Below are positions 1 to 11,187 of a stretch of DNA of 64,000 nucleotides, piece by piece (positions within the stretch are counted from its first letter, which is position 1; each line of letters starts with the position of its first letter). The stretch is taken from assembly GCA_025642065.1 (NCBI GenBank), contig JAODUP010000926.1, positions 62,001 to 126,000 on the forward strand. The letters are read 5' to 3'. The notes under the pieces are model-generated. The model saw nothing but the letters and a program-made list of their open reading frames with translations, was not told the DNA's origin and searched no databases. Made by a program: the position numbers and the translations under genes. The stretch is from Paralvinella palmiformis. Lineage: Eukaryota > Annelida > Polychaeta > Terebellida > Alvinellidae.

Positions 1-621
1 GATATAACCTAATAAAGCTATATCTGTAAGTTAAAAAATGCATGAATAAGCTTTTAAAGTATTTTTAACAGACCACACGGCAGGCATATATCCATATTTC
101 ATTTAGAATTGCCTTTATGCCATAAGGAGGTTCAAGCATGATTTGCATATGAAATTATTGAATATTCTCAAAGACTGACTTACAAACAGACGGACACACA
201 GAAAGACTGATGGTCAAAAGAACAAACAGGGTTGTAACACATTAGAAATCAATATCAAATCACTGTGAAACACACACACATAGACATATTATAGAATTAT
301 CATAATGCCGCCTGTACATGCTTGTAGATAAGAATGATATTTCGGATGGCAGTTATTCTACGATCTCATCTGCGCGTTTCTTCACACGCTGAAGACAAAC
401 GACTCGTGTATAAGTCGATTTTTTTGGTAGTGAAAAGGGAGTTCCCAGAAGCACCTCAACTTATCCGCCAGTCATATTTCCTACCAGTTGAAGGAAAGAT
501 GTTTTAGGCCATCCTTGACACACAACACTATAGAATTCGACCCAATAAGAGCCAGAGTTGGAATAAAATCGTCACATCGCTGCCTACTAATCCATTATTA
601 TTCAATAAATAACAATTTATT

Positions 622-968
622 TTCACCAAACTGTTATTTGGATCTCACAAATATGTTAGTCATACGCTGTTAACTACCAATACCTTCAGATGCACTGTGA
701 AACAATTAATTAATAACACTTGCCTATTGAACTTACAATCAGGCGCGTTTGTGTGCCTACTAGTCTTAGTCAATAAATTAAGATTCATTTCACCAAACTG
801 TTATTTGGATCTCACAAACATGCCAGTCTGTATGTAATATAATACTTGATAGTCACGCCTTATTAACTACCGGTACCTACAAATGATTAGCGATAACATA
901 AAAATCACTGTTCACATTGCAAACCTTGCCCCCACTTGCTGTGAAACAATTAATTAATAACACTTGCC
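622..968. repeat. Imperfect two-unit direct repeat
   Basis: Two separate 30-base blocks each occur twice without mismatch: a block starting TTCACCAAACTG at 622-651 and 789-818, and a block starting CTGTGAAACAATTAATTAAT at 695-724 and 939-968. The sequence between the blocks differs. It looks like an old tandem duplication inside the putative TIR element. Confidence 0.7.
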
Positions 969-1051
969 AGTTGAAGGGAATCTACAATCAAGTGTGTTTA
1001 GTGTGACAAGTTTGTTTATATATATTAGTTATAACATCAAAGCGAAATATG

Positions 1052-1130
1052 TGTGTGTGTGTATGCATGTGTGTGTGTCTCTCTCTCTCTCTGTGTTGTG
1101 CACATATGTGGTGTGTGTGTGTGTGTGTGG
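1052..1130. repeat. (GT)n/(CT)n simple repeat
   Basis: Interrupted GT and CT dinucleotide runs. The short open frame across them is a by-product of the repeat. Confidence 0.9.
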
Positions 1131-1540
1131 CTACGGTGAAGAAATTGATATTCACTACGCACTTGTGACACGATGAGTTTCCCGAATGACGACAATGATT
1201 CAGATTTTGAGGGATTTTAAGCCAATACCTGACCTCGACTTATATGGTGAGCATATGCCGAGGAAAGAATTAAAAGGTAAAAAACTGACCTCAACATATC
1301 TGCCAGGTCGACTTATACGTGAGTATATACACAGTAGTATTATCTTTTCATCTCGGTGTATAGGGTGCTATATAAATTTTTATGTTTTGTATATTATTAT
1401 TATGGCTGCTTACATAAATATAATCCTATCCCATCTGGATTTCATGTCACTGTTTTACTGTTTATTAATTATTTCTAGCAATCTGACACTATCTTTTCAT
1501 GTCATTGCATGTCAATAAGTGTCAATATTTATTAGTTACC

Positions 1541-2170
1541 ATAGGTCCCAGTCATTAACCCGAGACTTTGTGTCAACCATTTTGACCCTTATTTTGGAAG
1601 TTTGGCTTAATTGCCGGTGCTATTTCAATGTCAAGAAATCCAGTCATCGAAAGAAAAAGTTTCAGTGTGTTAGCAGCCGTCTAGACGCTAGTCTACATCC
1701 AAACAGACATCAATCAACATTTTGATTGAAATTCATGCAGTCATGGAGTGAAGATAGAAGTGAAACAAGTTGATGATAATTATACATAACTTTATAATGA
1801 AAATCAATATTTATATGTAGAATTATCAGATTTTTGTAATTATGGACAGATGTTGTTGGTAATTTACATTGTCTCGGTTATTGCCGTGTTAGTGATCAAA
1901 ACGTACCATCAAAGGCTCAGCCTCAGTTAGGTCTACTAGATCTAATTGACAATATGTCTAATTATTTTTAAGTCATTGACTTCATATACGGTTCATTGAA
2001 TGTTTAATCACACATTAATTTAAGTTTGAGGTCCTACATATGCGCTAACAAACACACTGGTATGAACGAATAACGAATTATGAAAACAAAACTATTTCCT
2101 GCAATCAAAACGTCACCTAGAAATACTACAAGGAAAAGTTCTGATTTTTGGTTGGCTTAATGGATAGTAC
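1541..2170. mobile_element. GGTCC-end TIR element, copy 1
   Basis: The left end TAGGTCCCAGTCATTAACCC and most of the interior align, in opposite orientation, with the better-preserved element at 12,655-13,512. The right end has decayed (GGCTTAATGGATAG near 2155-2166). There is no coding capacity, so it is a non-autonomous DNA transposon copy. It lies downstream of the last DUF229 exon found here. Confidence 0.6.
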
Positions 2171-2383
2171 TACCATAAATTGTGATATTTTAGGCCTAAA
2201 AAAACGTCCTCAGCTGGCCGTTTGCTGTATCATGCTGCATGTGTTTCAGGGAAATGTTCCTATCTATCATCGTTTTACTAAATACTAATGGCTCAGTAAT
2301 TGCCGAGGTTTATAGTGAACTGGGCAAATCAGTATCCTTTACAACGTGTGATGAAAAGCTTCATAAAAAATGGCAAGTCTTAC

Positions 2384-2559
2384 CTTGAACTTTTCTGGGA
2401 AGGTGAAGGACATCATGGGAAGTCGTTCTTCGAGTTTGCCTTGTGTGGTCTGCCTCACAGCACTGTAGCGAGCTCCATGATCACCCATCACAATGAGCAG
2501 TGTGTTCTCTAGGTGACCATTTACCCTCAGATATTCCAGGAATTCTTTCAGGTCATTAT
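2384..2559 (-). CDS. DUF229/alkaline-phosphatase-like gene, exon 5 (last in window)
   Basis: Internal coding exon read on the minus strand. The acceptor TTTGCCAACAG precedes base 2559 and the donor AAG|GTAAGA follows base 2384. It completes a phase-1 codon from exon 4 and ends in phase 0. The peptide contains FLEYLRVNGHLENTLLIVMG followed by DHGARY. This is the helix plus the [M/S]-[G/S]-D-H-G metal-binding motif that closes the active site in DUF229 and other alkaline-phosphatase-superfamily proteins. An acceptor 11 bases further upstream (GCAG before ATCTTTG) would run into a stop, which fixes the start used here. The family normally continues well past this point; no matching exon was found in bases 1-2383, so the gene is cut by the window edge. 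Confidence 0.85.
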
Positions 2560-2825
2560 CTGTTGGCAAAGATCTGCATTAATAAGATTGCTTCATTTAT
2601 GAATACAAAAGAAAAAGAAATTTGACTTCATGAAAGACTTCTATCCCTTTTATCTTAAATATAACAATAGAGAAGATGAGAGAGAGAGAGAAAGATGTGT
2701 ACACTCTGTGAGTTGGGTTCTAAAGTTTGGGAGGGTGGATGGGTGGATGCATCGTACTTAGAAGTTTTGTTCTGTATCACTGTATGTGATTTTGCATATT
2801 CAAAGTGTGTATTACGTATACATGT

Positions 2826-3125
2826 GTTGAGCCGTGATGGCTCAGTTAGTTAGAGAGTAGGACTTATAACCGAAGGGTACAGGGTTCGAGGCTCCAGTGC
2901 TGCAATCCTGTCATGTGGTGACTGGTTCACTAAGCCATAAAATGAGTATATGACAGGACATAATGGCTATGTGTATGAGTAATGCTTTGCACCTATAATG
3001 GGAGTTGACATGTTTGCTAAATTGAAACCGTTCCTAGTCATGGATAATAAATTGTGAAGCACCTAAAAGCAGCAATCTAGCTGGATAGGGTACTATATAA
3101 ATGTCATGTAGTATTATAGTATTAT
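2826..3125 (+). mobile_element. tRNA-derived SINE, type C
   Basis: The head has a box A-like GATGGCTCAGTTAGTTAGAG and a box B-like GGGTTCGAGGCTC at tRNA spacing. A body follows, ending in GGGTACTATATAAATG. It lies in the intron between exons 4 and 5 of the DUF229 gene, opposite to transcription. A similar ending (GGGTGCTATATAAATT) is at about 1366. Confidence 0.65.
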
Positions 3126-3437
3126 CTGTGCTGTATATATGACAATATTGGGCTTAATACTTCTGTATAAGACCTTAATTTTGTATATATCACAATATAT
3201 ACATCTTGCTCTCTCTCATGCCCTCTCTCTCACTCTGCATGCATGCGTGCTCGTGCATGCATGCATGCGCACATGCACATCACAGACTCTCAAGATGGCT
3301 AAAACATAATTTTACACTATTAATGAAAAAACGTCAGATGTCGATGTAGTGAAAACGCACATTGTAAAATGTGCTGATGTTTTCTATACTAACTCTATTA
3401 GTGAATTAACTTACTGCTACTATACCTATGTCCTATG

Positions 3438-3613
3438 CCTACTACTACTACTACTACTACTATATTGATACTGCTACAACTGTTACTATCATTCCTATTC
3501 AACCACTTCAAATTCTCAAATATTAATAATCATTTGTTTGATGGTCAAAATATTAAAAGGCAGAAGAATAAAAATTCCAAAACACACACACATACAGACA
3601 GACAGACAGACAA
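3438..3613. repeat. Short (CTA)n and (GACA)n runs
   Basis: CTA triplets at about 3438-3463 and a CAGACAGACAGACAGA run at about 3594-3612. The rest of this intron segment holds nothing recognisable. Confidence 0.7.
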
Positions 3614-3885
3614 ATTGTTGGACAGGAAGTATCCACTAGAACTGACACAAAATATGAATGACCTGCATTTTGTTATGACTGAAAATAATTAAGAACCATG
3701 TCAAATATAGTATTTTGCTATGACTAAATTCCAATATAATACCATAGTTCTGAACTAAGATATTGAGAAATTGTTTTATGGTGGCCAAAAAAAGGAATGT
3801 TAGCTTTTAAATTCTAAAACTTTAAATTATTTGATATAATTTTATGAATGGGAGGCTGAATTAAACATTATGCTTATATTACATT

Positions 3886-4033
3886 CAAAGATTCAAGTCG
3901 AGTTCATCTGAGTTATTTAGCAATGGCCATAGGGAATATTGCAAAAAACCCAGGTGTGTATCAAATCTTGAACACAAACTCTTGAAGTTTGTTGTGCTCT
4001 ACTCTAACCCCTGCACCATTGGAGCACCTGATG
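3886..4033 (-). mobile_element. tRNA-derived SINE, type B (diverged)
   Basis: Antisense copy. Near the right end, the reverse complement reads GGTGCTCCAATGGTGCAGGG followed by the degraded box B region. Intronic. Confidence 0.5.
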
Positions 4034-4200
4034 TCACATACAAAAAGGAGCTGATGTCGGTAAAGGCTTGTCAAGATACATATCATTCCTGTATTATGTC
4101 ATGAATATATAATTCTTTAGAGGTGAGTCATGTGCAATACGTTTCTTTTTATGGGGCTTTTTGTTGAGGGAACTTTGTGTATTTTATCAACCATCATTAC

Positions 4201-4584
4201 CAATATACTGAGCTGGGTTATTGTCAGCATGTGACAATTCTCCAATGAAGCCGAAGGCAAACTTTGGCACAGTAGGATATTTGACGAAGAGATCTTTCAT
4301 ATAATCCAGTGTATACTGATGTTCCGGCTTGCCACCAAGACAATACTGCAGGCTGGCCTCGTGAATCTCCGAGCTGAGCGCTGCCTGCCAAAACGGTCTC
4401 ATATAATGGTCAACCGGCGGCTCCTCAAAGCCGTTTAGCCGGAGCTGGAAAGTGCCGAGACTTGGCTGATCCTCGGCATATAGCGTCACATAGCCACTCT
4501 GCTCAAACTTGTTCCAGATGAATGGATATATGTCAACATAATGGCTTCCCTCTTTGTTTACTCGTGTCTCAGGCAGTTCTATTT
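4201..4584 (-). CDS. DUF229/alkaline-phosphatase-like gene, exon 4
   Basis: Internal coding exon of 384 bases on the minus strand. The acceptor GTCAAACAG precedes base 4584 and the donor ATTG|GTAATG follows 4201; both ends are phase 1. The peptide runs from EIELPETRVNKEG through VDIYPFIWNKFEQSGYVTLY, AEDQPSLGTFQLRLNGFEEP and PVDHYMRPFWQAAL to FGFIGELSHADNNPAQYI. The order W-x(2)-F-x(3)-GY-x-T-x(2)-AED, then GTF...L.GF, then P.DHYMRPF is the hallmark of the central DUF229 catalytic domain. These proteins are type II membrane or secreted members of the alkaline phosphatase superfamily; their substrate is not established. No stop or frame break occurs in this exon. Confidence 0.9.
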
Positions 4585-4883
4585 CTGTTTGACCTGAAAG
4601 ATTAGAGCAGAATTAAAGTGTAATTCATTATCACATCCAGTCAATATCTGTCTTTTGCCAGTTCTACCAGGTGCAAATAAATAAATGGAAGTTTTGCATT
4701 TTACATATAAACATTTATTAAAAATTAATTATCAAGTAAATGTGTGCTGAGTATCACAATTAATGTAGCTCCTAGATTTAATAACAGTAACACTTTGTAA
4801 TATAAGTGTATCTATTTCACTGGATACTAAAATTAGGATTGAAGTGTGTGTGTGTGGGTGTGCGTGCATGCGTGCATGCATGC

Positions 4884-4918
<35 letters not shown>
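4884..4918. repeat. (GT)n microsatellite
   Basis: Perfect GT run preceded by a mixed TGCA-rich tract from about 4843. Intronic. Confidence 0.9.
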
Positions 4919-4919
<1 letters not shown>

Positions 4920-5162
4920 GTATTTCACTTATCTGTTACTAAAGGGACAATCTTTTACTCGAGCAACCATTATGTTTCTGACATTTTCCACTTGATGTAA
5001 TACTGTAATAATATCTGTTCTGGCAAGCTTTAAATTAATAAATTACGATAGTAACCATAGCCTCTCTGCTCGTAGCATCATTCTCAGCATAACATTCAAG
5101 AGCAATAAAAAACTGAAACAAATTATTCATTAGTTGATTGGCTTGTTTAGTCTTGGCCCTGT

Positions 5163-5164
<2 letters not shown>

Positions 5165-5196
<32 letters not shown>
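5165..5196. repeat. (TA)n run at MITE edge
   Basis: Perfect TA dinucleotides directly abutting the palindromic MITE that begins at about 5197. Confidence 0.9.
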
Positions 5197-5197
<1 letters not shown>

Positions 5198-5328
5198 GTT
5201 ACAGTTAATTGACATTGTAACCCAACATTTTCAGATACTGTCTATTAAATCTCAGTTAGCAATATACATATTACCTGAATATTTCAGGTAATATACATGT
5301 TACCTGATTATACAGGTTAACTGTAACA
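5197..5328. mobile_element. Palindromic MITE family, copy 1
   Basis: The outer ends read GTTACAGTTAAT and GGTTAACTGTAAC, an inverted pair. The right arm is the expected string of AGGTAATA/TATTACCT blocks; the left arm is partly decayed. The loop contains ATTAAATCTCAGTTAGCAAT, which is shared by the other copies. It is non-coding and flanked on the left by (TA)n. Confidence 0.8.
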
Positions 5329-5370
5329 TGTATATATGATATAAAGCAAAAATTCCATTTATTTATTATA

Positions 5371-5526
5371 AGGTTGCTTTCACAGATAACTAATAATTAT
5401 CGTTTAAATCTCTCATTGGGTTTTTACAGACATATTATTTGTGGTATCATTGTATAGCACCTTTAAATGGCTTCTGCTAGAAAGGGCACTTTATTAAATA
5501 TACAATATTATTATTATTATTATTAT
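5371..5526 (+). mobile_element. LINE 3' end, truncated copy
   Basis: Matches the 3' tails of the LINE copies at 51.6 and 56.2 kb: TTTAAATCTCTCATTGGG, then GGCTTCTGCTAGAAAGGGC and TTTATTAAATATACA, ending in an (ATT)n tail. Only the 3' end remains, as expected from 5'-truncated retrotransposition. Confidence 0.75.
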
Positions 5527-5529
5527 TCA

Positions 5530-5666
5530 TGCCTGGGACATATGACCACATAGCAGCTCTTCAGGGACACAGCCCACAAACACAGGACAGAGATTAATCT
5601 GAACCCGTAACCTGGAGGTTTGTAGTGCAATGTTCTAACCGCTGCACAATTGGAGCACCCTCACTA
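5530..5666 (-). mobile_element. tRNA-derived SINE, type B
   Basis: Antisense copy. The reverse complement begins GGGTGCTCCAATTGTGCAGC and continues through CTCCAGGTTACGGGTTCAGA, the box B region. It abuts the LINE (ATT)n tail. Confidence 0.65.
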
Positions 5667-5896
5667 AAATAAATGTACCAGAAGCTACAACGAGTTATTA
5701 CTGTCAACTTATTAATTCATACATAAAACAAAAATGAATTCTGTTGTTGTATGGCTGGAAATATTACTTCAAGTATATGATATAAAATGTATAAAAATAT
5801 TAAAACCATGACTATGAATTATTAGTTCTAGATTCCATTCTTGTGAACATGCAAATATTAAGTCAATGTTAAGCTAAAATAACGGACTAGTATATA

Positions 5897-6004
5897 TGTT
5901 ACAGTTATACTGTATAATCAGGTAATATGTATTAAATCTCAGTTAGCAATAGACACATTGCCTGAAAATATACATATTACCTGATTATACAGATTAACTG
6001 TAAT
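5897..6004. mobile_element. Palindromic MITE family, copy 2 (shortened)
   Basis: Starts GTTACAGTTATACTG and ends CAGATTAACTGTAAT. The CTCAGTTAGCAATAGACA loop is present, but each arm has lost part of its AGGTAATA/TATTACCT blocks, giving about 108 bases instead of about 145. Confidence 0.75.
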
Positions 6005-7889
6005 ATAAATACTGAAACTTTCAATTTTTAAATAATAAAATTATTTGAATGTACACAAGAAAATTATCCAACTCAGAAAAGGCCTTTCAGTTTTGTCGTC
6101 ACGTTCATGGGGTATTTAAACCGTGCACGGAATAGAAAACAAAATCACAAAATATTTTTTACAGTAGGTGATGCTTCATCTGGTTTATTCTAAATGTAGC
6201 AAACAACACACAGCTTCGTATGCCATGAACTTTTTTAGTGGAAAACGACCCTATTTATGGTATATGGTAGAAAGAGGTGTTCAAAAAATTAATAAATGTT
6301 GAGATACATGAAAAATACATTATCTGAAGTTTTTGTTATTCTTCAACATGAGTTGAACATACTCATTCAACGAATTGAATATAATTTATAGATGATTTCA
6401 TGCAATTTTGACGTTAAACTTCTGTAAATATCAAGAAGTACCCAACATCTTGCAGTGTAATTTCACATACAGTCCCTTTACATCGTTTCAACTAGTAAGT
6501 ATGTTTTGTTAAATATAATAATAATAGTATTATTATTATTTTTATATTATTATTATTATTATTATAGCCTTGTTAGAAGAAAAATGGAATACAGAAAACT
6601 CTAGAACAAGTCATAATTCTATGACCACACTACAACAAAGGAGCAGGAATATGAATACCTAAATATACACGATCAGAAACAAAGAAATCTGTGCGAGTTG
6701 TGCCACTATATTTTAGAAAAATTAATATTATTATTATATTAAAATTGTAAGCCGGGAAATGGTGAGATTCACAGTAATAATAATACACCAACTGGCTGCT
6801 GATCTTCAGCGTACTCACTCGTAGATTCGGCTGTAAGAGAGTAAACAGTACCTATCATTATGGTCATTATTGTACATCTATAAATAACAGCTGTAAAGAG
6901 CACGCCATCTATTGGTATTGATTAGAGAAATGGATTACATGTGTTAGGATCAGAGGTTATGGAGAGGGTGGGAGCCTGGAATCCATGTGGCTAAATTGTG
7001 AAACACATTGTCTAAACACCCAGATTTTAACCAAGAAATTGACAAACACATTTTAAATATTCTTGATATACTCCTAAATCGAATGCTATTTAATTTATAT
7101 GGGAAATAATTCAGCATTTAACTTTGCATTAAACACTAATTTTATTACAAAATCTAAGAAGCAATGTTTCAGCATATTATTGTCTTTCATCTTGCCGACA
7201 ATAATAAAGAAGAATCGTCTTCGTTGATACAATTGGTTGCAGATAGTATAACAAAGCTATAGGCCATGGGTTATAATCAGTGTAGTACAATCTACTAATT
7301 TATTAAACAAATTGGCAACATCTATCATTCTAAATCAGCCCACATTCCATGCTGATAATCTAAAATTCATTCATTCACTCACTCGATCATAAAATAATTT
7401 ATGCACCCCACAAATACACATAAAATCTAATTACCTAATTTAGGCAACTGAAAGCACTTTTGGTTAATTATTCAAAACAATGAAAACAAAATATAACCAT
7501 TTTGGTTTCACAAACATTCAACTCATTCATGAATATTCAATTATACGCTATATATTTTATACGGTATATTTTTATACGATTTTATTTTAGAATTTGGCAT
7601 CAAAGTAGCAAAACTAGCAATCTGTACGATATATTTTTAGGTGTGAAGAAATCACTCATTATGTGGCTCGTAACTACACCATCACCAGAGTCCAGAGTGA
7701 ATTTTGACGAAATGCTCCATATTAAGTGAGAATATTGTTAGTGTTTTCATCAGAAACTACTGTATATAGACATCTTATAAGTTATATATACTGGTACTAA
7801 AATTTGGTTTCCATAGTAATAATAATAATAATGGCCGAAATGGCAGTTTTTTAAGTGGCTGACTACCTTAAATTATTGAGACAAATAGG
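6005..7889. other. Intron sequence, nothing recognised
   Basis: AT-rich intronic sequence of the DUF229 gene. The only structure seen is an interrupted ATT-triplet tract at about 6518-6565 and short AAT runs near 7817. Confidence 0.6.
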
Positions 7890-8180
7890 TTCTATAAATT
7901 CCAAAACTGAAATTGCTTTTTTTTTTAATTTATAAATTTGGAATTGAAGTTTGCTACAAAAAAAATTAAATCCACAAATTAATTTACCATTTAATTTTTT
8001 AATTCACAAATATTTCTTCCATGACAATCCTACTTGGAATATAAACTACTCGGCGTAAGTATTCCAAGTTGGTACTTGGGAGTACCTACTCATGGTAAAT
8101 AGTAGTAGGTAAAAATAAAGAGTAGGTAAAAAATGGAATTGGAATTGACCAAATCGAATTGACCCCATATCCGCTATAAA
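7890..8180. repeat. Dispersed GGAATTGG repeat, copy 1
   Basis: Shares CATGGTAAA(T/A)AGTAGTAGG, a preceding block with GGTATTCCAA-like spacing, and a GGAATTGGAATTGACC end with the segment at 24,620-24,955, in the same orientation. It ends with GAATTGACCCCAT in both copies. No coding potential; class unknown. Confidence 0.6.
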
Positions 8181-9629
8181 GTAACCTTGAAAACTCATAG
8201 TAAGGTTGTTGTTTTTTTCAATACGAATACAATTATGATTATAATAATTATTATTATTATTATCGTTGTTGCTGTTGTTACCTTTTGTTGTAAATATTAT
8301 CCTGATAATTTATTTACATGCTTACATAATTGGCTCTAAAAAAAACGTCAAGCAACAGTTAAAAACAATTATTGATCCCTACAGCCTATAAAATGGGATA
8401 CATTTGATAGCACTAATGGTAAAATTATCTTCATACCTGTACAAAATACAGGTAACATAATCAGGAGAACTATAAAGCTTCTATAAAATATATTTTATTA
8501 CTCAATCATTTTTCATATTAAATCTTGCTAAATGAAGAAAATAACAATATCAACAAAAATAGAACGAACACACTTTTTTGACAAAAATTAGGTTTGTGAC
8601 GGAATTCCTACATTTTTCTAAAAGTAGTTGTATCCGAACACAAAGTGTACTACTATATTACCATATTTTTCCGCTTACCAGTATTTTTAACCCATTCAGC
8701 TGGTTTGCTTTTAATCTAAATTCCTTTCATGAGAATATTTGTGTTTGTAATTAATCGGGCAACTTATAACAAATTTTGCACCATTTTGTACGATTCTCAG
8801 TTTTGGTTCATTAACGATTAATTTTCCATAATATTCTGACACAACCTTTATAACCTTCCATCAGTTTTCCAATATTATTAACTGACTAATTACGACAATC
8901 TATAAGTACCCAACAGAGACCACCAGATTAGCTTATGCAAAATGACATCCAAGTCGGAGCCAAGAAGGGTCTCTTTACATCAGGGTTGGCAAATCAACCG
9001 TTGATGACTTACTGTGTAGTAATATTATACCCCATAAAGGGCTAAAATTCTCCTCTCCTGTCCACCAATCCATCTCATACCAGACAACATTGGAACAAGC
9101 AGCTAGAAGATAAACTGTAAACAATGTATGATCAATAGCGATGACATGATCACAGAAGTCGAACAAATCAAATAACAACAGAGAGGTACATGATGATACT
9201 TTTCTGGCTGATCTTCAAAGTCCTATTATTAAGACTGGCATCACTAACCAACTCGGGGCCAGCTTCAGATCTGGTAGAGTACGACTGTAACAGTGACATG
9301 ATAACCGTCTTGCCCTACCAAAGCACAAATGACTGAACAGCATGAGAATAGTACAATGCATCGTGCCCAAAATACCCCTCTGGAGCAAAAATATTCGTAC
9401 TAAGACGAGCATCAGTGTGTGTTTTCAAATTCTGCATAGGTTCTTCCAAATAACTGACTACTAACTGTTATGTTTATTGTTTTGTAATACAAAGTGCATA
9501 TATAAATACAGGACGTCATCTCTTATGCCTATTTAATAAGACTATAAAAAGCTATATTCTCTAAACAACAGGTATATTAAAGATTAATGGAAATGGAATG
9601 AGAGATTGAGTACAGGCTTTGGAATTACC
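8181..9629. other. Intron sequence, nothing firmly recognised
   Basis: Mostly AT-rich. A less AT-rich block at about 8,930-9,415 has interrupted open frames on the minus strand. It may be a decayed transposable element, but I recognise no domain in it. Confidence 0.5.
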
Positions 9630-9990
9630 TCGGTGATGGCCAAATCTGAGCTGAGGGACAACTCCCTAAGGTGACATCCCACTAACACAGGTACCAATTT
9701 TATTCAATCAGTGAGGATTGAATTGCCCAGTTACATGCCACAATCCCAATCCCTACTCCTCCCTCCCCCCAATATTTCTCATTTCGCTCCCTTTCCCCAC
9801 AGTATATCATGAGATGACAATTCTCTCATGTGCAGAAGTGTAAATGAGTGGTTCGTTTAGCCGCAACATGGGTAACACCTTTGATGAAATGGCCAAAGGA
9901 GGCAAATCTGTGGGGAAACAGACACAGGTACGGATTAGATTTGAGCCACAAGTTTGCAGTACTATACTTTAACCACTGTGTTATTGGACC
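9630..9990 (-). mobile_element. tRNA-derived SINE, type B, split copy
   Basis: Body fragment at about 9630-9696 (GAGGGACAACTCCCTAAGG) and a head-side fragment at about 9900-9988 (reverse complement has CAGTGGTTAAAG with a box B remnant), separated by about 200 unrelated bases. Either one interrupted copy or two partial ones. Confidence 0.45.
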
Positions 9991-10124
9991 AGTGTGTACT
10001 CTAGCTAAGGCTAGCACGTTACTCTCAGACAAACAAAGACACATACTTGATCAAACCATCCAAAATAGAAACCAATTTGTATCGCATCTTAAAAATAAAA
10101 CACCAGGGCATGACACGTACTCTT

Positions 10125-10665
10125 GAGATCCACTTGTAGGACAAGTGCTGCAAAATTTTACTTGTCCCATCTGAAATTTAATTGTCCCAAGAAACCTCCA
10201 TAATATCACTGAATTATGCGAAGTTACAATTTATTAGCAGCGTTGAAAAAAGAATGGTGTGTTTGTTGTATATTTATTTATGAAACACAAGCACATGGAG
10301 ACAAAGCGGATGTAAACACAAGCACAGGGACTGAAACTTCCGTGACCAGGTGACATTAACGAGCCAACCACGATCAACTTTATGCTGACTAAACAACCGC
10401 AGACATTGATAACGCATGCTGTGATTGGCCCACGCATTCGACATATGCAGTTGGTTTCAGTCTTTTAGCAAACTTCGGACGGTGATCTGGGGAAAATGAC
10501 AAATACATTGAAATGTCAAGAAATGACAAATAAACAGTTATTTTCGATGTGCTTCAGTTTACTTGTCCTGTCGGGCAAGTACTTGGGACGATCTACTTAT
10601 CATGCATGCAAAACCACTTGTCCGGGACAAGCGGACAAGCATTAATGTCCTGCACTGAACACATA
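10125..10665. mobile_element. Element with repeated ACTTGTCC motifs at its ends
   Basis: Variants of ACTTGTCC or GGACAAGT recur in both flanks (about 10,130-10,195 and 10,555-10,640), partly as inverted repeats such as CCACTTGTAGGACAAGTG and CCACTTGTCCGGGACAAG. The interior is less AT-rich than its surroundings and does not encode a recognisable protein. It resembles a decayed non-autonomous DNA transposon. Confidence 0.45.
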
Positions 10666-11187
10666 AACAGCACACTCAATAATTATAAAAGTTGTGAATA
10701 ATTATGCAAGGAACATTTTGTTTAAAAAAAGATTACCAACAATTGCTAATCAATTAAGAAATTCATTAGTAATTGCATAGTTTGTGTAGCAAAGTTCAAA
10801 ATAAAACTTTAATCAAATAATTAAATCTTAACTGATGACTTATTCAAATTAATTTATTTTAAAGGTGAATATAACATTTAAATAATTTGAAAGTCAGAAT
10901 GATGGGTTAACATTAAGCATTTGGATGTTTCTCATTCAAATTTGGGAATCATGGATCAAGCTGAAATTAATGGATATATTTACAAATCCCATAAGGATAT
11001 CTCGAACTATATGGTAAGAACTTCTGGGCTGAGTTAGTCCTATTAGACAAATCTATGGACAGAGTTCATGTATAATGGACAAAATAACAGATCAGCAACA
11101 AGTAGCCAGAAAAGGCAGGTGTCATCGTAACATTTTGTCACAATAAAAAGCAACTTCCATTGCCATCAAGCACAATAATGCCTTTAC

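Larger units (their letters stand above)
402..1324. mobile_element. Possible TIR DNA transposon remnant
   Basis: Inverted copies of ACTCGTGTATAAGTCGA (402-418) and TCGACTTATACGTGAGT (1308-1324) match at 15 of 17 bases. A further TCGACTTATA copy lies near 1227. No transposase reading frame is visible between them, so this would be a non-autonomous element. The true ends are not certain because no clean target duplication was found. Confidence 0.4.

Noticed and set aside
1..2383. Search for the C-terminal exon(s) of the DUF229 gene
   Set aside because: No minus-strand segment with the expected downstream motifs and splice sites was found; the region is filled by two TIR elements, so the exons probably lie outside the window.
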